A stretch of 64,000 nt of DNA from Gracilibacillus orientalis (GTDB lineage: Bacteria; Bacillota; Bacilli; Bacillales; Amphibacillaceae), in the NCBI RefSeq assembly GCF_900114645.1, contig NZ_FOTR01000002.1:186001-250000 (forward strand), in the 5' to 3' direction. Made by a program: the position numbers and the translations under genes. The notes under the pieces are model-generated. The model saw only the letters and a list, made by a program, of their open reading frames with translations, made no database searches and was not told the origin of the DNA. This document shows, one piece after another, positions 50,787 through 60,346 of the stretch. How positions within the stretch are numbered: position 1 is the stretch's first letter; every line of letters starts with the position of its first letter.

Positions 50787-51788
50787 CTATTCTCCAAACA
50801 ACTCACTGAATTTTTGTTTATCTTCTTCTCTAGCCTGATATAATTCATTAATATCTGCTTCTAGTACATCCATCTCATCAATTGTCTTTAGCCCTTCTGG
50901 CGCTTCTACTCCTTCACGTATTGGAGTATAACCAATTTCCTTCGCTAATTCCTGCCCCTGTTCAGAAAGGACAAAATCGACAAATGCTTTAGCTGCTTCT
51001 TCATTTTGCGCATCATTCATAATGCCGATTGGCTCTGTGATTACTGGAACCCCTTCTTCCGGATATACAAGTGTTACCGGAGATCCCTCTGCTTCAGCAC
51101 GTGCCACAATAAAATCTACTACCATTCCGTAATCTACTTCTCCAGCAGCTACAGCTTTAAGAACTGCTCCATTTCCTTGTGTGACGGTCGGGTTATTCGC
51201 TTGTAAGGATTCATAATACCCCCAGCCAAAATCAGCATTTTGCGTTAAGACTCCTAAATTATAAGCCGCCGCACCAGAATAAAGTGGACTTGGCATTGCT
51301 AGATTATCCGATGCTTCTGTTAAAGCATTCCATGACGTTGGTAGATCTGCTACATTTTCTGTATTTACAACCATAGCGGTTGACATCACTTTTGTTCCGG
51401 TATACATATGGTCTGTATCGATAAAATTATCTGGAATTGCCTCTAATTCAGGTGATTCATAAGATAATAACATATCTTGTTCTTTCAAACTTTCGAACGT
51501 TACAGCATCTGCTACAAGTAACACATCCGCTTGAACATCTCCTGCTTGAGCCTCTGCTTGTACTTTACTAATAACTTCTTCTGTTCCAGATCGATAAATT
51601 GACACTGTGACATCTGGATATTGTTCATTAAAGGCTTCCACTAATTGTTCCGCATCAGCATCAGGCTGGGATGTATAAAAGGATAAATCTCCTGAAATTC
51701 CATCCTCTTCTCCTGACGTACTATCGGAACAGGCAGCGAGTAAGAATATAGCAATTAAAAAAATAATAGAAGTCCTCATTTTAGACAT
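50787..51788 (-). CDS. Fe(III)-type ABC importer substrate-binding lipoprotein (FutA/AfuA-like)
   Basis: A 333-residue lipoprotein. The signal ends with the lipobox LLAAC (Cys 20). LSFYTSQPDADAEQLVEAFN is the opening of the binding fold, and FVDFVLSEQGQELAKEIGYT is the conserved C-terminal block. Iron is the best known cargo, but the tyrosine cluster expected in ferric-binding proteins is not obvious, so a phosphorylated or anionic substrate is possible. AGGAGAGG precedes the ATG. It leads the three-gene row. Confidence 0.88.
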   Translation of the reverse strand: MSKMRTSIIFLIAIFLLAACSDSTSGEEDGISGDLSFYTSQPDADAEQLVEAFNEQYPDVTVSIYRSGTEEVISKVQAEAQAGDVQADVLLVADAVTFESLKEQDMLLSYESPELEAIPDNFIDTDHMYTGTKVMSTAMVVNTENVADLPTSWNALTEASDNLAMPSPLYSGAAAYNLGVLTQNADFGWGYYESLQANNPTVTQGNGAVLKAVAAGEVDYGMVVDFIVARAEAEGSPVTLVYPEEGVPVITEPIGIMNDAQNEEAAKAFVDFVLSEQGQELAKEIGYTPIREGVEAPEGLKTIDEMDVLEADINELYQAREEDKQKFSELFGE

Positions 51789-52125
51789 AGAATTATTCCT
51801 CTCCTTTACATTTTGTCTGTGAAATTAGACTGTGCTTGTTATTTTACAGCTTGACTATTAATAACAATTAAACAGAATGTATGGAATTCGTTAAGTACAT
51901 GTAAAGGAATAATAAGGAAACTGTTGTTGTGATTTTGCATTTGGAGGTAGTTTGAGGTAAGTAAGTGTAAATTTGTTTACATTCAATTAAAATTCTTAAC
52001 CTAAAATACGAAAAAAAGTTAAAATTAAAGAGATAATGATGAGTGCGTCAATAATTAGTGTACATCTCTTTAGTAGAATGGCTAGCGCTTTCGTTATGTA
52101 TTGTTTGTTTTGTATTTTAAAATGC
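51789..52125. other. Intergenic, no gene
   Basis: AT-rich. The promoter of the iron-type row should be here, but I cannot place its boxes. No supported gene. Confidence 0.6.
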
Positions 52126-52150
52126 ACAAGGAGGGACGGTCCCTCCTTGT
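52126..52150 (-). terminator. Terminator of the GH43 gene
   Basis: ACAAGGAGGGAC and GTCCCTCCTTGT form a perfect 12-bp inverted repeat around one base; on the minus strand GCATTTTAAAA follows. Confidence 0.85.
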
Positions 52151-52166
52151 ACAAAAAGGTAACATG

Positions 52167-55100
52167 TTATTTTATAATATTGTGTATTATGCTCTGTGCG
52201 GAGTCTTCAAGCATTTCTTTGGCTATAGATGAAATATGCTTACTGTTCTCTTCTTTCTTTACATGTTTTAAGAAATCCTCTACTCCCTTCACAGCTTGTT
52301 CAGTCTTTCCATCCGTGTAGTGTTTTTCTGCAAGTTTAAGCCTGTTGTTTAGTACATTGACTAATGGCTCAGATAATTCACCTGACTCAACATAAGTTTG
52401 TAATAAGGTTGATAACGATTCAAACGAAAATTCTTGTACCATCAATGCATTGATAACCCAGTGTTTGTCTGTCTCACCTGAAAAGCCTAACTCAATTTCT
52501 TTCCCTGTTTCTCCACCGTTTACTAAGAATGAAAGGACTTTAAACTCACCTAGATCTGTTCCACCGGTTTTAGCAACCTCTTCACCATTAACTGTAACAG
52601 TTGTATTTGCTTGGCTATATTGCCGGTCTCCAGACATCACATGTACTGTATGGTAACCAGAAGGGATAGAAATACGTAGTGTAGCTGGATCAAAAGATGC
52701 AATAAGATCTCTTCTTAAAAAATCTACTTCACCTCTATCACGGCTATCAGGTACTTCACCAGTCCAGCCATAACCTTTGGTTCCATCCCAGGTATCTTCA
52801 GGCGAAAGTCGACTATATTCCCCAAAAACTTCACTATCTGAAGTCCCCGCATCAAGGGCAAATACTGAATCTTCCGCTTTTGGTACAGCTACAATTTCGA
52901 ATTCATCTGTTTCCAAATTATCATCGTATCTAACCTGAATATTTAGGTTGAATACCTTAGGATCTGCTTTTGCAGGTGGAGTAATAGATAATTCCACTTT
53001 TTTAGATTCCAGACCCGCTAACTGTGCTGTTACTGGTTCTATCTTCCATTCGCTTGGAGCATCTGCATTTACCTTTACTTCTTTTTCAGATTCCGTATTA
53101 TTAGTCACAGTAGTAGTCAAAGTATATTGGTCCCCATAATATAATATATCTGTTTCAAAACCAAAATCTTCAACTTCAACTGGAGGAACAACGGAAATTT
53201 TTATCTCGATGACTTTATCTAAATCAGGAAGTGTTGCTTCTACTACCGCCATTCCCTCTTGAGAGAATTGTTCGATATCATACGACCACTCCACTGCAGT
53301 ATCCAATGTGTCACCTTGATCCGTAGTGACATTGACAGTGCTTGGTAAATTTGGTGGCTCATTAATTAAAACTTTCTCAGGTAGCTCCGTATTAATCGTT
53401 ACGCCTGCCATCTTATCAAGTAAGTCGAGCTGCCATTCATCATACCAATCAATGGATATCTCATCTTCCTGCCCAAATTCAATTGGTAACCAAATATATC
53501 TAGAATTCGCCAAATCGGTCCTATTCCATCTATCACCCATATAAATAAATTTGCCATTATCAGAATCAACAGGAATCACGTACGTACTTTGTGAGCCATG
53601 AGTGGTAGACTCTCCTTCCCCTTCGACTGGGTTACCCATATCAGTCCATTCTCCTAAAATAGAGTCTGCGACATGATACCTTGCTGGGTTAGGATCCCAT
53701 CCAGTAGCACCTGAAGTAATTAAATAGTACTTATCTTTGTATTTGAACATCGCTGGTGCTTCACGATGACCATTATAGATCGCACGCGTAAAATCTTCTC
53801 CATATTCATCTCCAGCAAGGGCAGTGTACTCTTCATTAAGTTTGGAAATATACAAAGAATAGTTTTCTTCACTAGAATAAACAATATAAGCAGTACCATC
53901 ATCGTCTTTAAATAAAGTCATATCTCTGGACATACCAGTATTACGGACCTTATATTCATAACCTTCTGGCATTTTATTTAAGCGATTACTTTCTAGAAAT
54001 TCAAAAGGTCCTGTTGGGGAATCACTAATTGCCACACCAGCCTTTGCTTTAGCATAGTTAGAATCTGATCCCTCATATGGTCCATCAACATGTAACCATA
54101 ATACATACTTATCAGTTGCTTCATTATAAATAACCTTTGGTCGCTCTAATACACCACGTTCCTGATTTATATCACTAAAAATAGTATCTTTTTCCTCGGC
54201 AGATCTATTTTTATACAATTCCGCCAAATACGGATCTTCGTCCAAATCTTCTCTACTTTCAACTGCTTTCATGACTACACCTTCATCTTTCCAATTATAT
54301 AAATCCTTAGATGAATAGGCATGAACACCTGTGGCCGGAAGGTAACCATTGGTTTTATCTTCCCCGTACCAATAGTATGTTTCTGTTTTCTCATCATACA
54401 TGATCCCGCCACCATGTGCTTGGATAACTGCTCCATTCGTATCTAACCATGGTTGCCCTGGTTTAATGGATTCATTTAAAGTGTTAGCAATCAAACCAGC
54501 TAATGATTCATCAAGTTGATTGACTTTACCACGAATTTCTTCTTGTACTTCTGATGATTCAATATCCAAATTATTTTCATTTACTTCGTCAAAATAATTC
54601 TCAGCCTCTGATATTGCATTATTTAATACTCCTAAGCTCAGTGGTGTATATATATCTGTTTTCTCTGCCTCTATCTTAGATTCTGCGATTTTATTCTCTA
54701 AATAGGATAAAGGGAGAACAACATATTCCTTAACAATGATGTAATTTACCAATGGATCATTATGGTTGGAGAGAGTATCCTCTGCAGGCCCTTGAATTTT
54801 AAAATTCAATTGCCCATCCGTTACAGGAACTTGATAATAAGTAACCTCTTTTTCTTCGCCTTCACTGCCAATTGCGAAATCTCCATTAGATAAGTTTTCG
54901 TCTTCACTTATAATATTAGCACTTCTTCCACTCCACGGGTTTTTAAAGCCTAGCGTAATCTCATACTCACCTTCAGGCAATTCGAAATTGTATTCAATTG
55001 CCTTATCACGAGTTTGTTCCCCATTATAATACCTCAAGGTTCCATACTTATCAGACGTATCTCTTGTTGAAGTATTAGTAGTTTCCGTAACCAATCCCCA

Positions 55101-55358
55101 TGATTTACCTGTTACCTCATCTACTCCATACATTTGCTCAGTCTTACTAGCATACAACCCCATTTTGTCATTACCTTCAACTGTTTCAGGAGTCGTATCC
55201 CCAGCATTGACGAAGTAAAGAATATGATCATTATTCTTCAGCTCTTCTTCTGTAAAATCTGTAGAATCTACTTCGCTAGCAAATATAGTTGAACTAAATG
55301 CTAGACCTATGAGTAATAAGCTTATGATACAAAGTAAAACAACCCTCTTGCCCTTCAT
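52167..55358 (-). CDS. Secreted multidomain GH43 glycoside hydrolase (subfamily 24-like)
   Basis: A 1063-residue extracellular enzyme with a signal peptide ending near STIFASEVD. Order: a CBM-like beta domain (about 40-215), a helical FIVAR-like linker (220-300), the catalytic propeller (305-655), an Ig-like domain (660-735), a NEW3-type domain (740-825), a second CBM-like domain (835-985) and a helical tail. In the propeller, GAVIQAHGGGIMYDEKT, TGMSRDMTLFKDDDG (Asp), HREAPAMFKYKDK (Glu) and GSQSTYV (Gln) match GH43_24, known for exo-beta-1,3-galactanases. Arabinogalactan side chains are a likely target. ATG at 55358 has AAGGAGAG rather far upstream. A catabolite-type site lies at 55630. Confidence 0.85.
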   Translation of the reverse strand: MKGKRVVLLCIISLLLIGLAFSSTIFASEVDSTDFTEEELKNNDHILYFVNAGDTTPETVEGNDKMGLYASKTEQMYGVDEVTGKSWGLVTETTNTSTRDTSDKYGTLRYYNGEQTRDKAIEYNFELPEGEYEITLGFKNPWSGRSANIISEDENLSNGDFAIGSEGEEKEVTYYQVPVTDGQLNFKIQGPAEDTLSNHNDPLVNYIIVKEYVVLPLSYLENKIAESKIEAEKTDIYTPLSLGVLNNAISEAENYFDEVNENNLDIESSEVQEEIRGKVNQLDESLAGLIANTLNESIKPGQPWLDTNGAVIQAHGGGIMYDEKTETYYWYGEDKTNGYLPATGVHAYSSKDLYNWKDEGVVMKAVESREDLDEDPYLAELYKNRSAEEKDTIFSDINQERGVLERPKVIYNEATDKYVLWLHVDGPYEGSDSNYAKAKAGVAISDSPTGPFEFLESNRLNKMPEGYEYKVRNTGMSRDMTLFKDDDGTAYIVYSSEENYSLYISKLNEEYTALAGDEYGEDFTRAIYNGHREAPAMFKYKDKYYLITSGATGWDPNPARYHVADSILGEWTDMGNPVEGEGESTTHGSQSTYVIPVDSDNGKFIYMGDRWNRTDLANSRYIWLPIEFGQEDEISIDWYDEWQLDLLDKMAGVTINTELPEKVLINEPPNLPSTVNVTTDQGDTLDTAVEWSYDIEQFSQEGMAVVEATLPDLDKVIEIKISVVPPVEVEDFGFETDILYYGDQYTLTTTVTNNTESEKEVKVNADAPSEWKIEPVTAQLAGLESKKVELSITPPAKADPKVFNLNIQVRYDDNLETDEFEIVAVPKAEDSVFALDAGTSDSEVFGEYSRLSPEDTWDGTKGYGWTGEVPDSRDRGEVDFLRRDLIASFDPATLRISIPSGYHTVHVMSGDRQYSQANTTVTVNGEEVAKTGGTDLGEFKVLSFLVNGGETGKEIELGFSGETDKHWVINALMVQEFSFESLSTLLQTYVESGELSEPLVNVLNNRLKLAEKHYTDGKTEQAVKGVEDFLKHVKKEENSKHISSIAKEMLEDSAQSIIHNIIK

Positions 55359-55361
55359 CAC

Positions 55362-55854
55362 AGACGCACACTCTCCTTTTTATAAAAAGTAATAGTTTCT
55401 TTATGGCCTAATAAGCCTGACCTTCTTAACATCACCCCCTTAAATGAAATTGGTTGATGAAAAATAACAAATTTTCGTTACTTTTTGTTTGGGTTTGTTA
55501 ATTTAGGAGAATCTCAAATTAATTCACATAATAAAATTTATGATATGGTAGTAAGTCTTTGTATAAATAAGCTTGATTTTTTGGTAATCATTAACAACGA
55601 GGATTAACCCACGACTAAATTTTTACCAAATAAAACGCTTACATTTTATTGTAGTAATCGTCTTTGAATTAATACTATTTTTATTATCTTCTTATCTATT
55701 TAAAAATGATTAGCATTTATTATTCGATTCACATAAAATAGTTTCTACAAACTAGATTATAATCAAATAAGAACGCTACACTATAACAATTTTTTGCTTG
55801 TTTTTAATACTATTTTTACTTTTCACATTGTCAACCACTCATGATTTTGTATAA
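55362..55854. other. Intergenic, GH43 promoter region
   Basis: AT-rich; holds the catabolite-type site at 55630-55644. No gene is seen. Promoter boxes are not clear. Confidence 0.6.
55630..55644 (-). promoter_or_regulatory. Probable catabolite-responsive element (cre) upstream of the GH43 gene
   Basis: On the minus strand ATGTAAGCGTTTTAT matches the cre pattern TGWAARCGYTWNCW except for one A where C is expected. It is about 275 bp upstream of the start; CcpA control of a polysaccharide enzyme would be normal. Confidence 0.45.
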
Positions 55855-55890
55855 AAAGCCGACTGCTATTTTATATTATCAGTCGGCTTT
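55855..55890 (-). terminator. Terminator of the DUF2798-type gene
   Basis: AAAGCCGACTG and CAGTCGGCTTT form a perfect 11-bp stem, 14-nt AT loop, then TTTTTATAC on the minus strand. Confidence 0.92.
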
Positions 55891-55909
55891 ATAATTCATC
55901 TATTACGTT

Positions 55910-56404
55910 TTACAAATCAATAATTTCTCTTTTACTATCTTGTCTTTCATGTAGTTTTTTCATTGCAAATCTTGCTATTGGCTGTGCAATCAACAGCTCA
56001 ATCCATAATGCTACACCAAAATTTCTAGGCCAGACATGAAGGAAGTTTTGAAATGGTTCAATGCTTATTTGTTTCGTACCTATCCATGTTCCTATAATTG
56101 TTAAAAATATAGATAAGACGGTAACATGTAATAAAATATTTAATAGAACTCTAGCATTAAATCCATCTGACTGTCCTACAAATTTTGGCATTACTTTACC
56201 CACTAATGGTTCTGCAACCAAACTAACTAACGCAACAACTGCAATCCATATAAACGGAATAATCTGTAGTGTCTCTAAATAAACTTCGTTACTAAATCCA
56301 CGTTCCAGCCCCGTAATAAATAGCGATGTTGTTAACTTTTCATAAGTGAACATTTTGTGAACATTTTCCGGATAGTCTAATAATTTATTCCCTATTTTCA
56401 GCAA
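55910..56404 (-). CDS. DUF2798-like membrane protein (tandem)
   Basis: A 164-residue protein with four transmembrane segments in two DUF2798-like halves. The second half ends with WPRNFGVALWIELLIAQPIA, the family hallmark; the first has FIWIAVVALVSLVAEPLVGK. The formal start is a TTG inside the SRPBCC gene, giving a 20-bp overlap. An internal ATG (KMFTYEK, residue 18) is a possible alternative but has a weak ribosome site. It is probably co-transcribed with the SRPBCC gene. Function unknown. Confidence 0.75.
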   Translation of the reverse strand: MLKIGNKLLDYPENVHKMFTYEKLTTSLFITGLERGFSNEVYLETLQIIPFIWIAVVALVSLVAEPLVGKVMPKFVGQSDGFNARVLLNILLHVTVLSIFLTIIGTWIGTKQISIEPFQNFLHVWPRNFGVALWIELLIAQPIARFAMKKLHERQDSKREIIDL

Positions 56405-56840
56405 ACGATTTTAATTCTTTTGCACGAGAAATTATAAAACTTGTCATATATTTTTCCAAAAACAATTTATCAGCAATCAAACCGATTGGACCAAAAGGTG
56501 ACTTGTATTCAAATGTATCTATCATCATAGTCCCTCCTTTTTCTTCTACAAATTGATGTTTATGAGTAAAAGAATGGAAGGATCCTTTTAGCATACTATC
56601 CACAAACTCGATAGGCTTTTTCATATGAGTTACTTTAGCTATTAACCTTTGTTTAATACCAAGATGAGTTGCTTCCCAAGTAACAGTATCTCCCTCTTCT
56701 AATAAACCATGTGTCACGCCATCCACCGCTGTTTCCTTAGTTTTAGCAGTGGTTTTAGTATGTATATCAACGTTTCTTGCAAGATCAAAACATATTTCAA
56801 CAGGCGCTTCAATAAACTGGTGGTGTTTTATAATCGGCAT
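56385..56840 (-). CDS. SRPBCC (polyketide-cyclase-like) protein
   Basis: A 151-residue START-fold protein. HHQFIEAPVEICFDLARNVD is the typical opening, and MMIDTFEYKSPFGPIGLIAD and KLFLEKYMTSFIISRAKELK the conserved C-terminal part. Such proteins bind a hydrophobic ligand; no catalytic residues are expected. AGGAGGTTACAG precedes the ATG. The gene overlaps the membrane-protein gene downstream. Its role in the cell is unknown. Confidence 0.88.
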   Translation of the reverse strand: MPIIKHHQFIEAPVEICFDLARNVDIHTKTTAKTKETAVDGVTHGLLEEGDTVTWEATHLGIKQRLIAKVTHMKKPIEFVDSMLKGSFHSFTHKHQFVEEKGGTMMIDTFEYKSPFGPIGLIADKLFLEKYMTSFIISRAKELKSFAENRE

Positions 56841-57011
56841 CTGTAACCTCCTTTACACGGAACTTTTTCAAACTGCTCATTCCACGCTCCTTGTTGTTCG
56901 TTCAATATGTGATAAGAGCAGAGCACCTATTAACACAAAAGTTGGTTCTAATTATTTTAAGATATACTATAAGTGATTGTACCTTTTTTACTAAGGCCCC
57001 GTTGTTTTTAT

Positions 57012-57476
57012 TTAATAACCTATATTTAACGTCTGTTTCATTTTATCAAGTAAGTCTCTATGTTTTTCTGTTGTAATAGCTGGAGTATTTGTATTTCCAA
57101 CATTGTCATAATTAAAAAGAATAGTACCATCTTCTAAAATGTTAAAAGCATATTCTCCCTTTTTCGTTTTAGTTTCATCTCCTTTAAAGAAAGCAAACAT
57201 ATATACGATACCTGACTTCATTTCTTTCAATAATTGTTCGTTTTCAATTTCCTCTACTTGTACTCCCTCCACCATAGATAATATTTCTTTCATTTTTTCT
57301 TTATCTTTTATTATAGTATCTGTGCCTTCTGAAGATATATTGTTTTCTATCATGTTAACAGCTAACATATCAGCAAAATCTTTATCTTCTATTATTATAG
57401 TCTCTTCATTACCTGAGCAAGCACTTAAAAAGACCACTATAAATATAAAAGGTACATAAATATGTTTGATAAGCAT
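57012..57476 (-). CDS. Lipoprotein of unknown function (154 residues)
   Basis: The signal VPFIFIVVFLSAC has a lipobox (LSAC, Cys 20). The mature part is charged, without a recognised domain, and ends TLNIGY. The only in-frame start is the ATG at 57476, directly against its AAGGAGG, an unusually short spacing. It is divergent in expression from the scr operon, which ends at 57678 on the same strand with a terminator between. No partner gene is evident. Confidence 0.75.
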   Translation of the reverse strand: MLIKHIYVPFIFIVVFLSACSGNEETIIIEDKDFADMLAVNMIENNISSEGTDTIIKDKEKMKEILSMVEGVQVEEIENEQLLKEMKSGIVYMFAFFKGDETKTKKGEYAFNILEDGTILFNYDNVGNTNTPAITTEKHRDLLDKMKQTLNIGY

Positions 57477-57616
57477 CCTCCTTGTTCTGTGATAGAATAC
57501 TGCCTATAGCTTGATATATTTGATTTAACTACTTTTTACTAACCTGCCCCTTCAATATCTGAACACTTCAATATTAACATAATATTCCAAACAAAATTTA
57601 TTTTTCACACAAAAAA

Positions 57617-57638
57617 AGACGACCATAGATGATCGTCT
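57617..57638 (-). terminator. Terminator of the scr operon
   Basis: AGACGACCA and TGATCGTCT (one non-canonical pair) with loop TAGA; a run of T follows on the minus strand. Similar in sequence to the hairpin at 9107. Confidence 0.85.
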
Positions 57639-57677
57639 AGTTTACATCTTTAAAGAAGCATTCACACCGTAATAAGG

Positions 57678-58547
57678 TTATTCCTGCATCGCCAGATATA
57701 ATGCCCCTTTCACACCTGCTTCATCTGTAAGGCCTGGAGATACAATATAGTTATCTATTTCTTTTTCCGTTAAATATGGCGAACTAACATAGCCATTAAG
57801 CATTTCTAAGACATTTTTTCTGATTAAAGGAAACAGCTGTTGTTGTTTCATTACTCCTCCACCCATAATAATCCGCTCGGGTGATAAAATATAAATATAG
57901 CTAGTTAACGCTTGTGCTAAATAGAAAGCTTCGATCTCCCATACTTTATCATCATCCGCTAATTCATGACCTTTCTTGCCCCATCTTTTTTCTAATGATG
58001 GACCGGCGGCAATTCCTTCGAGACAGTCACCATGATAAGGGCAAGTTCCTTCATATGTATCTTCCTGGTGACGTCGGACTTTAATATGCCCCATTTCAGG
58101 ATGGGATAGTCCTTTTAATGTTTGGCCATGAAAATATGCACCCGCACCAATTCCAGTACCGACTGTAATATACAAGCAAGTATCAACATCTGTAGCACTT
58201 CCCCATTTTGCTTCTGACATCGCCGCTACGTTTACGTCCGTATCAATAATAACTCGTACACCTAAACCTTCTTTTAGCTTGGCACCAAATGGATAATCTA
58301 CCCATTCAGTTTTTGGTGTTTTTTGTAATTGGCCATATGCAGGACTTGTTTCATTAATATCAATCGGACCAAATCCTCCCAATCCAAGACGTTCAATACC
58401 TTTTCCCTTAAAGAAAGCCAGCACTTTCGGTACGGTGATATCAGGATGCTCTGTTGGAATGACTTCCTTTTCCAGAATTTCACCTTGATCATTACCTACT
58501 GCTAATACAAATTTTGTTCCTCCTGCTTCAATTGCACCTAACTTCAC
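57678..58547 (-). CDS. scrK: Fructokinase (ROK family)
   Basis: Phosphorylates the fructose released from sucrose-6-phosphate. 289 residues. LGAIEAGGTKFVLAVG is the phosphate loop, LGGFGPIDINETSP the sugar block, and IYITVGTGIGAGAY and HPEMGHIKVRRHQED the ROK hallmarks; GTCPYHGDCLEGIAAGP is the Cys/His zinc part of the bacterial fructokinase branch. The start is GTG at 58547 after GGGAGGTAAC. It is 13 bp after scrB and last in the operon. Confidence 0.93.
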   Translation of the reverse strand: MKLGAIEAGGTKFVLAVGNDQGEILEKEVIPTEHPDITVPKVLAFFKGKGIERLGLGGFGPIDINETSPAYGQLQKTPKTEWVDYPFGAKLKEGLGVRVIIDTDVNVAAMSEAKWGSATDVDTCLYITVGTGIGAGAYFHGQTLKGLSHPEMGHIKVRRHQEDTYEGTCPYHGDCLEGIAAGPSLEKRWGKKGHELADDDKVWEIEAFYLAQALTSYIYILSPERIIMGGGVMKQQQLFPLIRKNVLEMLNGYVSSPYLTEKEIDNYIVSPGLTDEAGVKGALYLAMQE

Positions 58548-58560
58548 TAATGTTACCTCC

Positions 58561-59943
58561 CTAAAACTTTTGCTTTAACGACCATAATGACAGCTTTCCT
58601 TGTGCTTGTACCTCTACTGTTGCAATCGAAGTATCAGCAAACATACGTGAGGTAAAGACAAGTTCTCCATCATTGATAAATACTTCAAGTGAAGAGTGGT
58701 CAATAAAAATCCGAATATTGTTTAACTTACTTTCGAAAATCCCCACTCGTTCTTCCTTCTCACTATTGTCGAATGCTGGTCGTGTTAATGTTATAGTTCG
58801 ATTTGTTTTATTAAAATCTATTGTAGCATAATCGAATATCGTAATATATCCTTTTTTACCAGTAATTTCATCTAATATAATTTCACTTGCTCTGGGAATC
58901 ATTTTGGTCATCGGGCCGTATTCATTTACTAGCAATTCATCTCGTAAATCGGTAAGTTCTTCTACCGGCTTTTGATAAATTTTGCCGTTTTTTAATTCTA
59001 ATTCCCGAGGCAATGTTAGTTGATGAATCCACTGATTCTTTTTCGTTGGATGATATTCCTCCTTCTGATCAGGAACCCCTATCCAGCCAAATAACAAGCG
59101 CCGACCTTTCTCATCTAAGGTCGTTTGTGGTGCATAAAACTCGAAACCACGATCAAGTTCAGTAAAATATCCGAACTCAAACCGCTCTTTCCAGTTCCCG
59201 ATCACATAACCACTTTGGAAAAGATTGCGATAATGAATACCGTCTGCTTCTAACCCTTGTGGGGAAAAAAGAAGTACGTCTTCTCCGTTGAGTGGAAAAA
59301 AGTCCGGGCACTCCCACATATATCCGAAGCCGTCTGCCAGAATCCCTTGAAACTCCCAATCTTGAAGGTTATTCGACTCATACCAGACAACAGAACCTTT
59401 TTGTTCTACTGTCTGTGCCCCGATTACCATATAAAACTTACCGTCCTGTTCCCATACCTTTGGGTCACGAAAATGAGCAGTGAACCCATCCGGGAGTTCA
59501 ATCTGCACCCCTTTTTTATCAAAATGAATGCCATCAGTTGAAGTAGCTAAACATTGGTACGTTTCACGAATATCATTATTTTTTACATTACCAGTATAAA
59601 AAAGCTTCAACTGACCATCATGTGAGATCGCACTTCCAGAATAACACCCATCCTTATCGAACCAAGCGCTTGGTGTTAATGCTATCGGTTCCTGCTTCCA
59701 ATCAACTAAATTCGCGGAAGAGAGATGCCCCCAGAACTTAGCACCATGCTCAGTTTTGAATGGCATCCATTGATAGAAAAGATGATAAGTACCATTCCAT
59801 TGAATCCACCCATTTGGATCATTGATCAAACCTACTGGTGGGGCAATATGATAGGAAGGTAGATAAGGGTCACAGGTGACAGTCTCCTGATGCTTTTCTA
59901 CTTCCTGTTGTGCTTTTTGACGTAATACTTGATCTTTCTCCAT
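58561..59943 (-). CDS. scrB: Sucrose-6-phosphate hydrolase (GH32)
   Basis: Splits sucrose-6-phosphate into glucose-6-phosphate and fructose. 460 residues, two parts: five-blade propeller and C-terminal beta sandwich. PVGLINDPNGWIQWNGTYHL is the WMNDPNG block with the catalytic Asp. AHFRDPKVW has the RDP, and YMWECPDFFPL the EC with the acid Glu. The start is the ATG at 59943 after GGAGAAGGAG; the frame is open to 60003. A 290-bp repeat element lies between it and scrA. Confidence 0.95.
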   Translation of the reverse strand: MEKDQVLRQKAQQEVEKHQETVTCDPYLPSYHIAPPVGLINDPNGWIQWNGTYHLFYQWMPFKTEHGAKFWGHLSSANLVDWKQEPIALTPSAWFDKDGCYSGSAISHDGQLKLFYTGNVKNNDIRETYQCLATSTDGIHFDKKGVQIELPDGFTAHFRDPKVWEQDGKFYMVIGAQTVEQKGSVVWYESNNLQDWEFQGILADGFGYMWECPDFFPLNGEDVLLFSPQGLEADGIHYRNLFQSGYVIGNWKERFEFGYFTELDRGFEFYAPQTTLDEKGRRLLFGWIGVPDQKEEYHPTKKNQWIHQLTLPRELELKNGKIYQKPVEELTDLRDELLVNEYGPMTKMIPRASEIILDEITGKKGYITIFDYATIDFNKTNRTITLTRPAFDNSEKEERVGIFESKLNNIRIFIDHSSLEVFINDGELVFTSRMFADTSIATVEVQAQGKLSLWSLKQKF

Positions 59944-60137
59944 TCGATAACTCCTTCTCCATTTTGAATATCTTTTTTTCGTGAGATTCATTCTTACGGA
60001 CAATTCAACTTAATTTGCCTTTCTTTTGTCCATAAGATCATTCATTTATATAGAAAAGAAGGTGGGACAAAAACATAAATTAGATACTCTTACTCATTTG
60101 AACAGAACAATGCTCTACCTTCTGTGCTTGTTGCTTC

Positions 60138-60272
60138 TTCCTTGGAATTCTCTTTCTGTTCCTTGGAAAAGTGCATCGCTTCCTTGGAATCCTCTTTATC
60201 TTCCTTGGAAAAGTACTTCTGTTCCTTGGAAATAATCATTTTTCCAAGGAAGAATGATACTTTTCCAAGGAA
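60138..60272. repeat. 21-bp-period array with TTCCTTGGAA core, then inverted copies
   Basis: TTCCTTGGAA starts at 60138, 60159, 60180, 60201 and 60222, exactly 21 bp apart. The inverted form TTCCAAGGAA follows at 60242 and 60263, again 21 bp apart. Between cores the 11-bp filler alternates (ttctctttctg, aagtgcatcgc, tcctctttatc, aagtacttctg), so there is a 42-bp super-period. Confidence 0.93.
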
Positions 60273-60276
60273 CAAT

Positions 60277-60308
60277 AAACACGAACATCCAACTTGATGT
60301 TCGTGTTT
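60277..60308 (-). terminator. Hairpin after scrA (terminator or attenuator)
   Basis: AAACACGAACATC and GATGTTCGTGTTT form a perfect 13-bp stem with a 6-nt loop, 38 bp past the scrA stop. The following sequence on the minus strand is only moderately T-rich, so partial read-through into scrB is plausible. Confidence 0.7.
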
Positions 60309-60346
60309 TGGCCTAATTCAAGTACTTCTGTCCCAGCCACTTCTTT

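Noticed and set aside
60138-60272. Second array as a CRISPR or as coding heptads
   Set aside because: Same reasons; the frames on both strands lack ribosome sites and the core inverts half way.
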